Shown piece by piece: positions 26,031 to 34,583 of a DNA stretch of 64,000 nucleotides. Source of the stretch: Lelliottia nimipressuralis (GTDB lineage: Bacteria > Pseudomonadota > Gammaproteobacteria > Enterobacterales > Enterobacteriaceae). The DNA is taken from contig NZ_SOMG01000030.1 in assembly GCF_004402045.1 (NCBI RefSeq), forward strand, positions 620,001-684,000, given 5' to 3'. The notes below the pieces were generated by a model. The model searched no databases. It saw only the letters and a program-made list of their open reading frames with translations, and was not told the DNA's origin. A program made the translations under genes and the position numbers. The stretch's first letter is position 1. Every line of letters starts with the position of its first letter.

Positions 26031-26771
26031 GTGGAGCATATTGACCACATCCTTGTCGTCGATGACGACAGGGATATTCGTGAACTGATTGTCGATTATC
26101 TCGAAAAGTCTGGCTATCGCGCCACGGGCGCGGCCAACGGCAAAGAGATGCGCGCCGTGCTGGATAAACAGCATATCGACCTGGTGGTGCTGGATGTCAT
26201 GATGCCCGGCGATGACGGTCTTACGCTATGCCGACAGCTGCGCAGCGGCAAACATAAAGATCTGCCTGTCCTGATGCTTACAGCACGCAGTGAGGAGACG
26301 GACAGGATCCTGGGGCTGGAGATGGGCGCGGACGACTATGTGGTGAAGCCTTTTGTTGCCCGCGAACTCCTGGCGCGCATCAAAGCCATTTTACGGCGTT
26401 TTCGCACGATGCCGCCCAATTTACAGGTAACGGAAGCAGGGCGGCTGGTGATGTTCGGTGAATGGCAGCTCGATACCGTCGCCCGCCACTTAATCGATCC
26501 GGAAGGGGTGATTGTTGCGCTCAGCGGGGCGGAGTATCGCCTGCTGCGCGTTTTCCTTGACCATCCTCAGCGCGTGCTGACCCGCGACCAGCTGCTCAAC
26601 CTGACGCAGGGGCGCGACGCCGAGCTGTTTGAACGCTCAATCGACCTGCTGGTAAGCCGGGTTCGCCAGCGCCTGAATGAAGATGCCCGCACGCCGGCCT
26701 ATATCAAAACCGTCCGCAGTGAAGGCTACGTCTTTACGATGCCGGTCATCATCAAAGAGGTTAACGAATGA
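26031..26771 (+). CDS. OmpR-family response regulator
   Basis: 246-aa response regulator. The receiver domain is at 5-120, with acidic pocket VVDDDRDI, phospho-acceptor Asp55 in LVVLDVMMPGDDG, and Lys in DDYVVKPF. The C-terminal winged helix (about 140-240) carries LSGAEYRLLRVFLDHPQRVL and ERSIDLLVSRVRQRLNED. GTG start at 26031 with GGAG upstream. It overlaps the kinase gene by 4 nt. Probable targets are the two flanking genes whose upstream regions share a composite motif (24862-24932 and 28076-28136). I do not recognise it as a specific named E. coli system. Confidence 0.9.
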   Translation: MEHIDHILVVDDDRDIRELIVDYLEKSGYRATGAANGKEMRAVLDKQHIDLVVLDVMMPGDDGLTLCRQLRSGKHKDLPVLMLTARSEETDRILGLEMGADDYVVKPFVARELLARIKAILRRFRTMPPNLQVTEAGRLVMFGEWQLDTVARHLIDPEGVIVALSGAEYRLLRVFLDHPQRVLTRDQLLNLTQGRDAELFERSIDLLVSRVRQRLNEDARTPAYIKTVRSEGYVFTMPVIIKEVNE

Positions 26772-28066
26772 CCCTTTGGCCACGCTCGCTGCTGGCCCGT
26801 TTGCTGATGGTCGTGCTGCCGGGTCTGCTACTGGCTAACGCCCTGAGCTTGACGCTGGTCATGGTGGAACGAATGCACAGCGCCCGCACGGTGATGCTCG
26901 GTAATCTGGAAAACGATGTCGCAACCAGCGTCGCCATTTTAAACCGATTACCGGCCAGCGAACGCGCCGCCTGGCTTCCGCGACTTGAACGAGGTAACTA
27001 CCGCTATATCCTGGGCACCGGTGAGCCCGGACCCGCGCCGACGGATAAGCGTTCACAGGATGCTATCCGCACCCTGAAAGCGACGCTCGCGGCACAGTAC
27101 CCGCTCAGCTTTACCGCGGTTCCCGGCGCCATTTCGCATATTCAGGCGCATCTGACGCTCAGCGACGGCGCGCCGCTGACCATTGACCTGATCCCGCGCA
27201 TGCCGCCCGTCGCCAGCTGGCTGCCCGCTGTGCTCATCCTGCAGCTGCTGCTTCTGTCGGCCTGTTCCTGGTTCGCCGTGCGACAGGTGGTGCGGCCTTT
27301 TTCACAGTTTACCCGCGCGGTGGATTCACTGGATCCCGCGGCCAGCACGCCAATGACGGAGAACGGGCCGCTTGAGGTGCAGCGGGCAGCGCACGCCTTC
27401 AATGCGATGCAGGCGCGCATTCAGTCTTACCTCCGGGAACGGGCGCAGATCCTGGCGTCCATTTCGCACGATCTCCAGACCCCGATTACCCGCATGAAGC
27501 TGCGCGTCGAAATGGCCGGGGAACCAGAACTTCGCGACAAGCTCCTGAACGACCTTGATAGCATGACGCGTCTGGTGCGGGAGGGCATTGCATATGCCCG
27601 GTCATCAGAAACACTGGAAGAGACCTCGCTGAAGCTGGAGCTGAACGCCTGGGTCAACAGCATCGCCTGCGATTATCAGGACATCGGTAAAAACGTGCAG
27701 TTTCAGGCAAACGCTGCCCGCCTGCCGATCGTTACGCGTCCGCAGGCGCTTCGCCGGGTGATGACCAACCTGCTGGATAACGCCCTCAAATTTGGCGAGC
27801 ATGCCGTGATTGCCATAGATGATTCGTCTGAAGAAGAGGTGGTTATTCATATTGTGGACGACGGGCCGGGGATCCTCGAAGCCGAGCTTGAGGCGGTATT
27901 ACAGCCGTTTTATCGGGTTGAAACATCCCGCAACCGCGATACCGGCGGGACCGGGCTCGGCCTGGCGATCGCCGCGCAGCTCACCGCTCAGCTTGACGGA
28001 AAGCTGAACCTGGCGAACCGCGCCGGGGGCGGGCTGGAGGTCTCCATTACGCTACCGCGCCGTTAA
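26768..28066 (+). CDS. Membrane sensor histidine kinase
   Basis: 432-aa EnvZ-like kinase. TM1 is at about residues 8-32. A periplasmic sensor domain covers about 33-150 and TM2 about 151-171. HAMP follows at 172-222. HisKA has His234 in SISHDLQTPITRMKLR. HATPase has N-box NLLDNALKFGEHA, G1 HIVDDGPGI and G2 GGTGLGLAIA. It pairs with the upstream response regulator (ATGA overlap). The signal is unknown; the company of a periplasmic hydrolase and a thiol-redox membrane protein suggests an envelope stress such as oxidative or electrophile damage (inference). Confidence 0.9.
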   Translation: MTLWPRSLLARLLMVVLPGLLLANALSLTLVMVERMHSARTVMLGNLENDVATSVAILNRLPASERAAWLPRLERGNYRYILGTGEPGPAPTDKRSQDAIRTLKATLAAQYPLSFTAVPGAISHIQAHLTLSDGAPLTIDLIPRMPPVASWLPAVLILQLLLLSACSWFAVRQVVRPFSQFTRAVDSLDPAASTPMTENGPLEVQRAAHAFNAMQARIQSYLRERAQILASISHDLQTPITRMKLRVEMAGEPELRDKLLNDLDSMTRLVREGIAYARSSETLEETSLKLELNAWVNSIACDYQDIGKNVQFQANAARLPIVTRPQALRRVMTNLLDNALKFGEHAVIAIDDSSEEEVVIHIVDDGPGILEAELEAVLQPFYRVETSRNRDTGGTGLGLAIAAQLTAQLDGKLNLANRAGGGLEVSITLPRR

Positions 28067-28075
28067 TTGTACGGC

Positions 28076-28136
28076 TTTGTATCTCCCGGCCGGGGTGATA
28101 CAGAGCCAGACAAAACCCACGCTTTCACACATATCC
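28076..28136 (+). promoter_or_regulatory. Composite motif upstream of the CcdA-TlpA gene (shared with 24862-24932)
   Basis: TTTGTATC (28076-28083), TGATACA (28096-28102) and AAACCC followed by GCTTTCACACATATCC (28113-28136) repeat, in the same order and orientation, the elements found upstream of the alpha/beta hydrolase. Spacing differs by a few bases. The element starts 9 bp after the kinase stop and ends 65 bp before the start codon it should control. Confidence 0.55.
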
Positions 28137-28201
28137 TGAACACATCCGCACGATGAAATAGCCTCACTGCAGCGTCGCAGGACTTGTATTGTGAGGTCAC
28201 T

Positions 28202-29392
28202 ATGTTTCTGGTAATCGCGTTTCTGGGCGGGATGATAAGCCTGCTCAGCCCATGTACGCTCCCGGTAATTCCACTGCTTTTTGCCGGTTTTCAGGGGCAG
28301 CGTCGACATATTCTGGCCCTGCTCGCGGGGATGATCGTGATGTTCACCCTGGTCGCGATGGTCGTCACCGTCGCCAGCGAGTGGATAACGGAGGCAACCA
28401 TTGTTGGGCGCTGGGTCGCGCTTTTGATCCTGGCCGCCGCCGCCCTGGCCTTAATTTTCCCAACCTTCGCCCAGCGCATGGCGGGCCCTGCAGTCAGCGC
28501 GGGCAACGTCCTTAACGCCCAAAGCGGGCAAACGCGCGGTATGGCATCGGCTTTTCTGGCCGGGCTTGCGGTCGGACTGCTCTGGTCTCCCTGCGCGGGG
28601 CCCATTCTGGGCGCTATTTTCAGCATTAATATTGCGGGGCATTCAGCCATCGCCACAGGCGCACTGCTGGCCGCCTATGGCAGCGGATGCGCGCTGATGC
28701 TGGGCCTGCTCGTTATCGGCGGCCGCACGCTAATGGCACCGTTAAGAGCAAAGTCGGCGCTGATGGCGAAACTGCGTCAGGGGGCGGGTGTGGCAATGTT
28801 AGCGGCCGTCGTCTTAAACGCGACAGGGATGACTTCGCTGCTGAAAGGGGCAAACGGCGTCGCGGACCGCCTGGAGACCGCGCTCTTGAATATGTCGAAA
28901 TCGACAACCACGCCGGTGAAGCTCCAGCCGGTAGTGATAACAGAGCCCAGCAGCCAGCTGCCTTCGCTAAGCGGTGGAACAGGGTGGATAAACGGTGACC
29001 CTGTCACGTCTGAATCACTGCGCGGCAAGGTGGTTCTGATTGATTTCTGGACGTGGGATTGTATCAACTGCCAGCATACGCTCCCCCACGTGCGGGACTG
29101 GGCCACAAAGTATCAGCCGCAGGGTCTGGTGGTGATAGGGGTTCACACCCCGGAATATCCCTGGGAAAAACCGCTTTCGTCGGTAAAAAATGCGGTCACC
29201 AAATGGCAGTTGCCGTATCGGGTTGTGACAGACAACAACTATGAAATCTGGAATGCTTTCGGCAACCAGTACTGGCCAGCGCATTACTATTTTGATGCCA
29301 AAGGGCAACTACGCTACACCGCCTTTGGCGAAGGCGATTATGAGCAGCAGGAAAAGGTTATCCAGCATCTGCTCAAAGAGGCCCGCTCATAA
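28202..29392 (+). CDS. Cytochrome-c-biogenesis/thiol-redox fusion (CcdA-like membrane domain plus thioredoxin-like domain)
   Basis: 396-aa DipZ-like fusion. Residues 1-220 form a CcdA/DsbD-type membrane domain with the two redox Cys in LLSPCTLPVIP (Cys18) and LWSPCAGPILG (Cys131). Residues 260-396 form a periplasmic thioredoxin/TlpA-like domain with active site CINC at 287-290 in DFWTWDCINCQHTLP. Such proteins carry reducing equivalents from cytoplasmic thioredoxin across the inner membrane to periplasmic partners. Start at ATG 28202 (GTGAGG upstream), not at codons further up. Separated from the kinase gene by the composite motif, so it is probably in the same regulon as the hydrolase. Confidence 0.86.
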   Translation: MFLVIAFLGGMISLLSPCTLPVIPLLFAGFQGQRRHILALLAGMIVMFTLVAMVVTVASEWITEATIVGRWVALLILAAAALALIFPTFAQRMAGPAVSAGNVLNAQSGQTRGMASAFLAGLAVGLLWSPCAGPILGAIFSINIAGHSAIATGALLAAYGSGCALMLGLLVIGGRTLMAPLRAKSALMAKLRQGAGVAMLAAVVLNATGMTSLLKGANGVADRLETALLNMSKSTTTPVKLQPVVITEPSSQLPSLSGGTGWINGDPVTSESLRGKVVLIDFWTWDCINCQHTLPHVRDWATKYQPQGLVVIGVHTPEYPWEKPLSSVKNAVTKWQLPYRVVTDNNYEIWNAFGNQYWPAHYYFDAKGQLRYTAFGEGDYEQQEKVIQHLLKEARS

Positions 29393-29396
29393 CCCG

Positions 29397-30155
29397 TCAG
29401 GGCTGACGTTTTGCCACGATAAACAGCCGTGGAAAAGCGAGCAGTATCTGTCCGTTTTCCTGGAGCGGATACTGCTCTTCCAGCAGTTCATGGTAGCGTT
29501 TCAGGAACCGTTTCTGCTCGCTCTCATTCAATTCCTGGAGCCACGGGCGTAAACCGGTGGCGCTTACCCAGTCAATAATGGCCTGGTGCGAGTTCATTTT
29601 ATGGAAATAGGTTGTCCGCCAGATATCCACATCACAACCGGCCTCCGACAAGATGTCGTAATAGGCATGTACGCCCGGCAGTGGTTCGCGGCCGCGGTCA
29701 GGATAGTCTTGCTCCAGCGCCACTTCACGCATCGCCACGTGAGTGGGTTCAAGCCAGTTGTCAGGCATCTGGATCGCCAGTACGCCATTAAGCGAGAGCA
29801 GAGAAACAAGGTGAGGCAGGAGATCGTAATGGTCTGGGATCCACTGTAGCGATGCGTTAGCGTAAATCAGGCTCAGCGGCTGGCCAGGTTTGTACTGGCG
29901 GATATCGGCCTCAACAAAGTGGCAGTCAGGTAAGGCGGTGCGTGCTTCCTCGAGCATAGCGGGGGAGTTATCGACCCCGGTGATGCGTGCCGAAGGCCAG
30001 CGATGCCTCAACAGCGCGGTACTGTTTCCTGGCCCGCAGCCTAAATCAGCGATGGTGGCGACCTCATCCAGCGGGATTCTGGCGAGCAGTTCAGCGGCAG
30101 GTCGCGTCCTTTCGGCGCCGTATTGCAGGTAAAGAGAAGGGTTCCAGTCGGCCAT
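29397..30155 (-). CDS. tam: Trans-aconitate 2-methyltransferase
   Basis: 252-aa SAM-dependent methyltransferase, nearly co-linear with E. coli Tam. It methylates trans-aconitate, the spontaneous isomer that inhibits aconitase. The SAM-binding loop is [16 protein letters not shown], with [12 protein letters not shown] and [13 protein letters not shown] following. The start is ATG 30155 (MADWNPS..., GGAG upstream); seven further upstream codons are in frame but unsupported. Its stop is 4 bp from the convergent CcdA-TlpA stop. In E. coli tam lies next to yneE; here the yneE-tam interval holds an extra 6.6 kb. Confidence 0.94.
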   Translation of the reverse strand: MADWNPSLYLQYGAERTRPAAELLARIPLDEVATIADLGCGPGNSTALLRHRWPSARITGVDNSPAMLEEARTALPDCHFVEADIRQYKPGQPLSLIYANASLQWIPDHYDLLPHLVSLLSLNGVLAIQMPDNWLEPTHVAMREVALEQDYPDRGREPLPGVHAYYDILSEAGCDVDIWRTTYFHKMNSHQAIIDWVSATGLRPWLQELNESEQKRFLKRYHELLEEQYPLQENGQILLAFPRLFIVAKRQP

Positions 30156-30200
30156 CTTCGGTTCTCCGTTTTGCATGCTTCTGCAAGAATAGCACAGGCA

Positions 30201-30224
30201 GACACCTGCACGACGGCAGGTGTC
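30201..30224 (-). terminator. Hairpin between nudK-like and tam
   Basis: GACACCTGC and GCAGGTGTC form a perfect 9-bp stem with a 6-nt loop, 15 bp beyond the nudK-like stop. There is no T-run on the leftward strand, so termination would be inefficient or Rho-assisted; alternatively it stabilises an upstream 3' end. Confidence 0.4.
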
Positions 30225-30238
30225 CGGAGAGCGGCAGG

Positions 30239-30823
30239 CTAGAGAATGCCTTTCAGCGCAACATGATAAAGCAGCATGATGGTTTTCCCGTCTACAATCT
30301 TGCCGGTTTCAATGCCGCGTAATGCCTCTTCAAGCGTCATTTCCAGCACGTCGATATCTTCTCCCTCAGCCTTGATCCCGCCGCCTGCGCCGGTTCTGTC
30401 TTTAGGCTGGTACTCGGCAATATAAAAGTAGAGTTTTTCCGTGACGGAGCCCGGGCTCATATAGGCTTCAAAAATTTTCTGCACTCGCGAAACGTGAAAG
30501 CCGGTCTCTTCTTCCGCTTCTGCTTTTATGCGGCTTTCGGGATCCATGTTGTCCAGCAACCCCGCAGCGGCTTCGATTAAATCGCCCTCATGACCGTTGA
30601 TAAAAACGGGGAAACGGAACTGGCGGGTCAGGATCACCGTTTTTTTATCCTGGTTGTAGAGCAGGATCGTCGCGCCGTTCCCACGGTCGTAGACTTCTCG
30701 ATGCTGACGCTGCCATTCGCCATCGCGTCGCTGCAGGTCGAAGATGTATTTTTTCAGGACGTACCAGTTATCTGACAGCGTTTCACTGTCGATGATGCGC
30801 ACATCTGCACGTTTTGATTGCAC
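30239..30823 (-). CDS. nudK: NUDIX hydrolase, GDP-mannose pyrophosphatase NudK-like
   Basis: 194-aa NUDIX hydrolase that matches E. coli NudK through [58 protein letters not shown] and the C-terminal [10 protein letters not shown]. NudK hydrolyses GDP-mannose to mannose-1-phosphate and GMP. The NUDIX box starts GLLDNMD, with Asp where the consensus has the first Glu, and EEETGF carries the catalytic Glu pair. GTG start at 30823 with an excellent TAAGGAGG ribosome-binding site. Divergent from a DeoR-family regulator. It is not in its usual E. coli position, so it may be a paralogue of nudK. Confidence 0.82.
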   Translation of the reverse strand: MQSKRADVRIIDSETLSDNWYVLKKYIFDLQRRDGEWQRQHREVYDRGNGATILLYNQDKKTVILTRQFRFPVFINGHEGDLIEAAAGLLDNMDPESRIKAEAEEETGFHVSRVQKIFEAYMSPGSVTEKLYFYIAEYQPKDRTGAGGGIKAEGEDIDVLEMTLEEALRGIETGKIVDGKTIMLLYHVALKGIL

Positions 30824-30909
30824 GTTTGTTCCTCCTTACGTAGAGTAATCATCATAAACAGCATTATCGTGCACTTTCAAGATAAAACATGCAATATCAG
30901 GAATTCATG

Positions 30910-31677
30910 ATGCTCACCAGTCAGCGAAAACAATTGATCCTCGAAAAGCTCGACGCCGAAGGTCAGGTCCAGTCTAAAGCACTTAGCATTCTCTTTGACG
31001 TCTCAGAAGACACCATCCGACGTGATTTACGTGAGCTGGCGGCAGAAGGGCGTTTGCAGCGCGTTCACGGCGGCGCGCTGCCGTCATCTTCCGCTATTGC
31101 ACCGTTCGCTGAGCGTCAATCCGTGAAGATGGATGCGAAAAAAAGGATCGCCCGCAAAGGCGCGCAGCTGATCTCATCAGGCCAGGTGGTTATCGTCGAC
31201 GGTGGCACGACCACCTCGGAGCTGATTATGTTTTTACCGGCTGACCTGCGTATCACGGTGGTTACGCACAGCCCGAGTATTGCCCTGGGACTTGTCGAGC
31301 ATCCTTCCATCGAAGTAATTCTGATTGGCGGCCGCTTGTATAAACACTCGATTGTCGCGGTCGGCGCAGCGGCCATTGAAGGTATCGAAAATATTCATGC
31401 GGACCTGTTCTTTATGGGCGTGACCGGTATCCATCCTGAGGCAGGGCTGACCACCGGCGATTTCGAAGAGGCATGCATCAAACGTGCATTTTCCGGCAGA
31501 GCCGCCGAGACGGTTGTCCTGGCGTCTCCGGAAAAAATAAACACTGCGTCATCGTTCGTGATTGGCGATGTGTCTTCGGTGAACACAATTGTCGTTGAAG
31601 ACAATACCGATAAGGACTGGATCCGCGCGGTATCGGAAAAGGGGGTATCCGTCGTGTTGACCTCCGATCGCGATTGA
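30910..31677 (+). CDS. DeoR-family transcriptional regulator
   Basis: 255-aa DeoR-type repressor. The HTH is at the N-terminus (MLTSQRKQLILEKLDAEGQV, SEDTIRRDLRELAAEGRLQR). The sugar-phosphate-sensing domain has VDGGTTTSELIMFL and VLIGGRLYKHSIVAVG. Start set at ATG 30910, with AGGA 7 nt upstream; ATG codons at 30907 and 30889 are also in frame. Divergent from the NUDIX gene (gap about 86 bp), which is the only plausible local target; no sugar operon lies beside it. Convergent with the VOC gene. Confidence 0.84.
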   Translation: MLTSQRKQLILEKLDAEGQVQSKALSILFDVSEDTIRRDLRELAAEGRLQRVHGGALPSSSAIAPFAERQSVKMDAKKRIARKGAQLISSGQVVIVDGGTTTSELIMFLPADLRITVVTHSPSIALGLVEHPSIEVILIGGRLYKHSIVAVGAAAIEGIENIHADLFFMGVTGIHPEAGLTTGDFEEACIKRAFSGRAAETVVLASPEKINTASSFVIGDVSSVNTIVVEDNTDKDWIRAVSEKGVSVVLTSDRD

Positions 31678-31689
31678 AGAAGCGTTAAG

Positions 31690-32061
31690 CTACACGCTCT
31701 CCGGCGCATGGCACACCGCCTCGATATTATGACCATCAGGCGAGATAACAAAAGCGGCATAGTAATTTTCACCGTATGGCCGCAACCCCGGCCCGCCGTT
31801 ATCAAGTCCGCCTGCGCTAAGCGCGGCATGGTAAAACGCATCGACCTGCTGGCGCGTGTTGGCCACAAAAGCCAGATGCAGCGGTGCTGGTTTTTCATTT
31901 GTCTGAAAAAGGCAGAGCGAAACGTCGCCAGAACTCATTTCGACACTGTACTCAGGCGTACCTTCATCGATGAGTTCTACACCAAGCGGTTGAAGCGCCA
32001 CGAGGAAGAAGGTTTTACTTTTTTCATAATCACTGACGCCGAATTTCACATGATCGAACAT
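31690..32061 (-). CDS. VOC (glyoxalase/bleomycin-resistance) family protein
   Basis: 123-aa protein of the vicinal-oxygen-chelate fold. It begins MFDHVKFGVSDYEKSKTFFL and ends YYAAFVISPDGHNIEAVCHA, with His4 and Glu/His near the C-terminus as likely metal ligands. Members isomerise methylglyoxal adducts, open rings or sequester antibiotics. The substrate cannot be inferred. Its stop lies 12 bp from the convergent DeoR gene stop. Confidence 0.84.
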   Translation of the reverse strand: MFDHVKFGVSDYEKSKTFFLVALQPLGVELIDEGTPEYSVEMSSGDVSLCLFQTNEKPAPLHLAFVANTRQQVDAFYHAALSAGGLDNGGPGLRPYGENYYAAFVISPDGHNIEAVCHAPESV

Positions 32062-32148
32062 CGTTCCTTCCTTATAAGAGAAAGAAATAACGAGTATAGA
32101 AGGAGAGGGGAATCGAACATGCTAAAGGACGCGTCGATGTGACGGACA

Positions 32149-32577
32149 TCAATTTATGCAGTCTTTTCCCATGCCGAAACGGACAAATGGCATATTTAAA
32201 ATATCAGGGTTTGAACTGGCGAAATAAACCCCGCCCGTTCTGTTGTCCCGGGGTTTGTATTTGTTCAACATTTCCAGTTCAATACCGGTGCTCATAAATG
32301 TCTTTCCGGTTTTATCAAACAGGAAGAAACATATTTTATTATCCTTGCCCGGCTCAATACTTTTACCCGACGCATTATCCAGCGTCACCTTATAGCTGAC
32401 CATGTATTTCGCTTCGCCCGTTGCACTGTTCCATTGGCTTCCCTGAGACTCTTTTTGAGCGAAAATAGTGATCCCGGTAAACTTGTCGCCATGGCTCTCT
32501 TTCTCAACGGCCTGAGCCGCCCCGGCTGCGGACAACGCTAACGCAATGCAAATCCCTTTAGTCATGATATTTCGCAT
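32149..32577 (-). CDS. Secreted protein of unknown function
   Basis: 142-aa protein with a Sec signal peptide (MTKGICIALALSAAGAAQA, cleavage after AQA) and a mature beta-rich domain. I do not recognise the family; the polar mature part with two Cys (KICFFLF and GKDCIN) may form one disulphide in the periplasm. Start taken as ATG 32577 with GAGGAAG upstream. It follows the small lipoprotein gene by 13 bp, so the two are probably one envelope operon. Confidence 0.72.
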   Translation of the reverse strand: MRNIMTKGICIALALSAAGAAQAVEKESHGDKFTGITIFAQKESQGSQWNSATGEAKYMVSYKVTLDNASGKSIEPGKDNKICFFLFDKTGKTFMSTGIELEMLNKYKPRDNRTGGVYFASSNPDILNMPFVRFGMGKDCIN

Positions 32578-32590
32578 TTTATCTTCCTCT

Positions 32591-32944
32591 TCATTTTTTA
32601 CACTGATCCACTATAGACAGAATAGACTTATGCAACCCAGGATCGTGAGGGGCATAATAAAATTCAACGGAGGTTTGTTTTCCGCTGAACTTACTGACTT
32701 CGACCCAGGCAACATCGGTATAATCGCTATCCTGGAGATTATACCTTTCGCTACCATCAGGGAGGGTATCATCAAATTCCAGCGATAAATGTTCCCTGGA
32801 GGATGCGTATATGAGGCAATCTGCAACCTGGCTTTTAGGATGATTGATATAGAAGGATGCCACTTCCGGATGAGTTCCAATTTTACCCAGATCCACGCAA
32901 CCGATTAAACACAGAGCGGGGAAGAGTATAAGAAGTTTATTCAT
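32591..32944 (-). CDS. Small lipoprotein of unknown function
   Basis: 117-aa protein with a clear lipoprotein signal: MNKLLILFPALCLIGC, lipobox LIGC, then VDLG. The Asp at +2 after Cys is the classical inner-membrane retention signal. The mature domain has two more Cys (ADCLIY, VDQCKK). No recognised family. Start at ATG 32944 is preferred over the in-frame codon at 32959 because the signal is then of normal length. Likely operon partner of the secreted protein downstream. Confidence 0.75.
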   Translation of the reverse strand: MNKLLILFPALCLIGCVDLGKIGTHPEVASFYINHPKSQVADCLIYASSREHLSLEFDDTLPDGSERYNLQDSDYTDVAWVEVSKFSGKQTSVEFYYAPHDPGLHKSILSIVDQCKK

Positions 32945-33015
32945 AAAGCGGCGCCTCAATGCTTATTGTCAATCAATTAGGCCAGTTTATCATCGTGCGC
33001 TATAACGCACAACCG

Positions 33016-33459
33016 CTACATGGCAACCCGTTTCCGTCCAACCAATATCCAGCGCAGGTAGTCGTAAAGCCAGTTAAACAGCATCGTGTATGGCAGGAAA
33101 AACAGTACCAGACCAATCTCAACAAAAAATGCCTCAGTCATTGTTAAATCCAGCATAACCATCGCGACAGGGATTAAGGTGATGATAAGTCCCGTTTCAA
33201 AACCAACCGCATGGATTGCACGAACGAGGAAGGTTCGCTGAAAGCGGTGTTTCTTCTGCAGCGAGTCAAAGAGTTTATTAAAAACAAAATTCCAGGCCGT
33301 CGCGGTAAGTGCAGATATCACGGACAGCGAACCCGACTGGAGTACCGACACGTTCATCAGCCAGGCAAGTGACAGCGCGATGATAACGTTGGCCGTCACT
33401 TCAAAAATGACAGCATGGAAAATTCTCTCTTTAAAACTTTTATCTAATTCAATTTCCAT
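33016..33459 (-). CDS. PACE-family multidrug/biocide efflux transporter
   Basis: 147-aa inner-membrane protein with four helices arranged as two tandem BTP repeats, the PACE (AceI-like) architecture. Repeat signatures are visible: RIFHAVIFE (12-20) and RAIHAVGFE (80-88), with WNFVFNKLFD (56-65) and FNWLYDYLRW (128-137). PACE pumps export chlorhexidine, acriflavine and similar cations, or polyamines, using the proton gradient; the Glu of the first RxxHAxxFE is the likely protonatable residue. ATG at 33459. No linked regulator; the next gene downstream is the small lipoprotein. Confidence 0.9.
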   Translation of the reverse strand: MEIELDKSFKERIFHAVIFEVTANVIIALSLAWLMNVSVLQSGSLSVISALTATAWNFVFNKLFDSLQKKHRFQRTFLVRAIHAVGFETGLIITLIPVAMVMLDLTMTEAFFVEIGLVLFFLPYTMLFNWLYDYLRWILVGRKRVAM

Positions 33460-33538
33460 ATATTCGGGCAGCGTTTTTCAAAAGCTGAAGTATATCAGAC
33501 ATCTTTCAACCCTATCTAAACGTGCAGGTCGGGTTATG

Positions 33539-34501
33539 TTAAATACAACCCAGGCCGGCTAATGTAGAATGCACGGCCTCTGTAAGGGGGGTCTGCGGTT
33601 CATGGCCTAAAAAGGCAAGCAGTTTTGAATTGTCCATCTCTATGGTCTGCTGCCAAAGATAGCGCATCTCCTGCATTTCACGCAGGGTGGTGTTAAAAGG
33701 ACTCATCGCGAAGACAAGCCACCAGGGAAACGATTTCACCTTCGCTTTAATACCGGCACGCTCCGCGACGTGTTTTATGGCTGCGGTCATCGCTGTCCCA
33801 TCAGGGTCCCAGTGCCCACGCATGTGGAAACTGGCAAACGATTCGAGTTCCTCCCGACGCGCCAGCAGGGCTACGAGCGTTTCGGCGACATCCGGCAGGT
33901 ATGCCCACTGATGGCCTGTTCCGGCTTTTCCGGGATTTTTAACAACCAGCGATGGATGCCCCGGTTTAATCAATCCCTGGGAAAACCAGTTGTTACCTGC
34001 GCGGGGACCAAAAAAGTCACCCGCCCGCAAAATCAGCACCTTGCCGCCACGCTGTGCATAGGCTTCGAGTGCCTGCTCCATTTGCACTCGTATGGCGCCT
34101 TTCCGGGTAACAGGATTCTGGAGAGAATCTTCGTGTAAGAGGGGAAACGCATCCGGGCCGTAGTTATAAATTGTGCCCGGCAGAACAATTAAAGCACCGT
34201 TTCGCTCCGCTGCGTTGATCGTGTTATGCAGCATGGGCAAGACGAGCTGTTCCCAGTTCCGATAACCCGGTGGGTTAACGGCATGGACAATCACGCTACA
34301 TTCTGACGCCGCAGCCTCAACCTGTTCAGCATTCTGCGCATCACCACTTACCCATGTAATGTTTTTGTTGTGCTCGTCATTTTGCGAAGCGCTGCGGCGC
34401 AATGCACGAACATCCCATTCGTCCCGGATCAATTTACGGGCAATTTCGCCGCCAATCCCACCCGTTGCACCCAGAATCAGTACCTTATTTGTGTTTTTCA
34501 T
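33539..34501 (-). CDS. NAD(P)-dependent epimerase/dehydratase-like protein
   Basis: 320-aa extended-SDR protein. Rossmann motif VLILGATGGIGGEIARKL at residues 8-25. YNYGPDAFPLLHED and GDFFGPRAGNNW lie where nucleotide-sugar epimerases bind substrate, but a canonical YxxxK pair is not obvious, so it may be an atypical NmrA/epimerase-like reductase. ATG at 34501 with AAGG upstream. Divergent from the LysR regulator at 34584 across an 82-bp gap, the usual layout of a LysR regulator and its target. Confidence 0.8.
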   Translation of the reverse strand: MKNTNKVLILGATGGIGGEIARKLIRDEWDVRALRRSASQNDEHNKNITWVSGDAQNAEQVEAAASECSVIVHAVNPPGYRNWEQLVLPMLHNTINAAERNGALIVLPGTIYNYGPDAFPLLHEDSLQNPVTRKGAIRVQMEQALEAYAQRGGKVLILRAGDFFGPRAGNNWFSQGLIKPGHPSLVVKNPGKAGTGHQWAYLPDVAETLVALLARREELESFASFHMRGHWDPDGTAMTAAIKHVAERAGIKAKVKSFPWWLVFAMSPFNTTLREMQEMRYLWQQTIEMDNSKLLAFLGHEPQTPLTEAVHSTLAGLGCI

Positions 34502-34583
34502 CGTCTTAGCCTTGTTGGATATCTGCTTGACATCTTAATAAGCGTACGGGCTAAATGTAATTGCATAATATAAGCCAGCAGGT

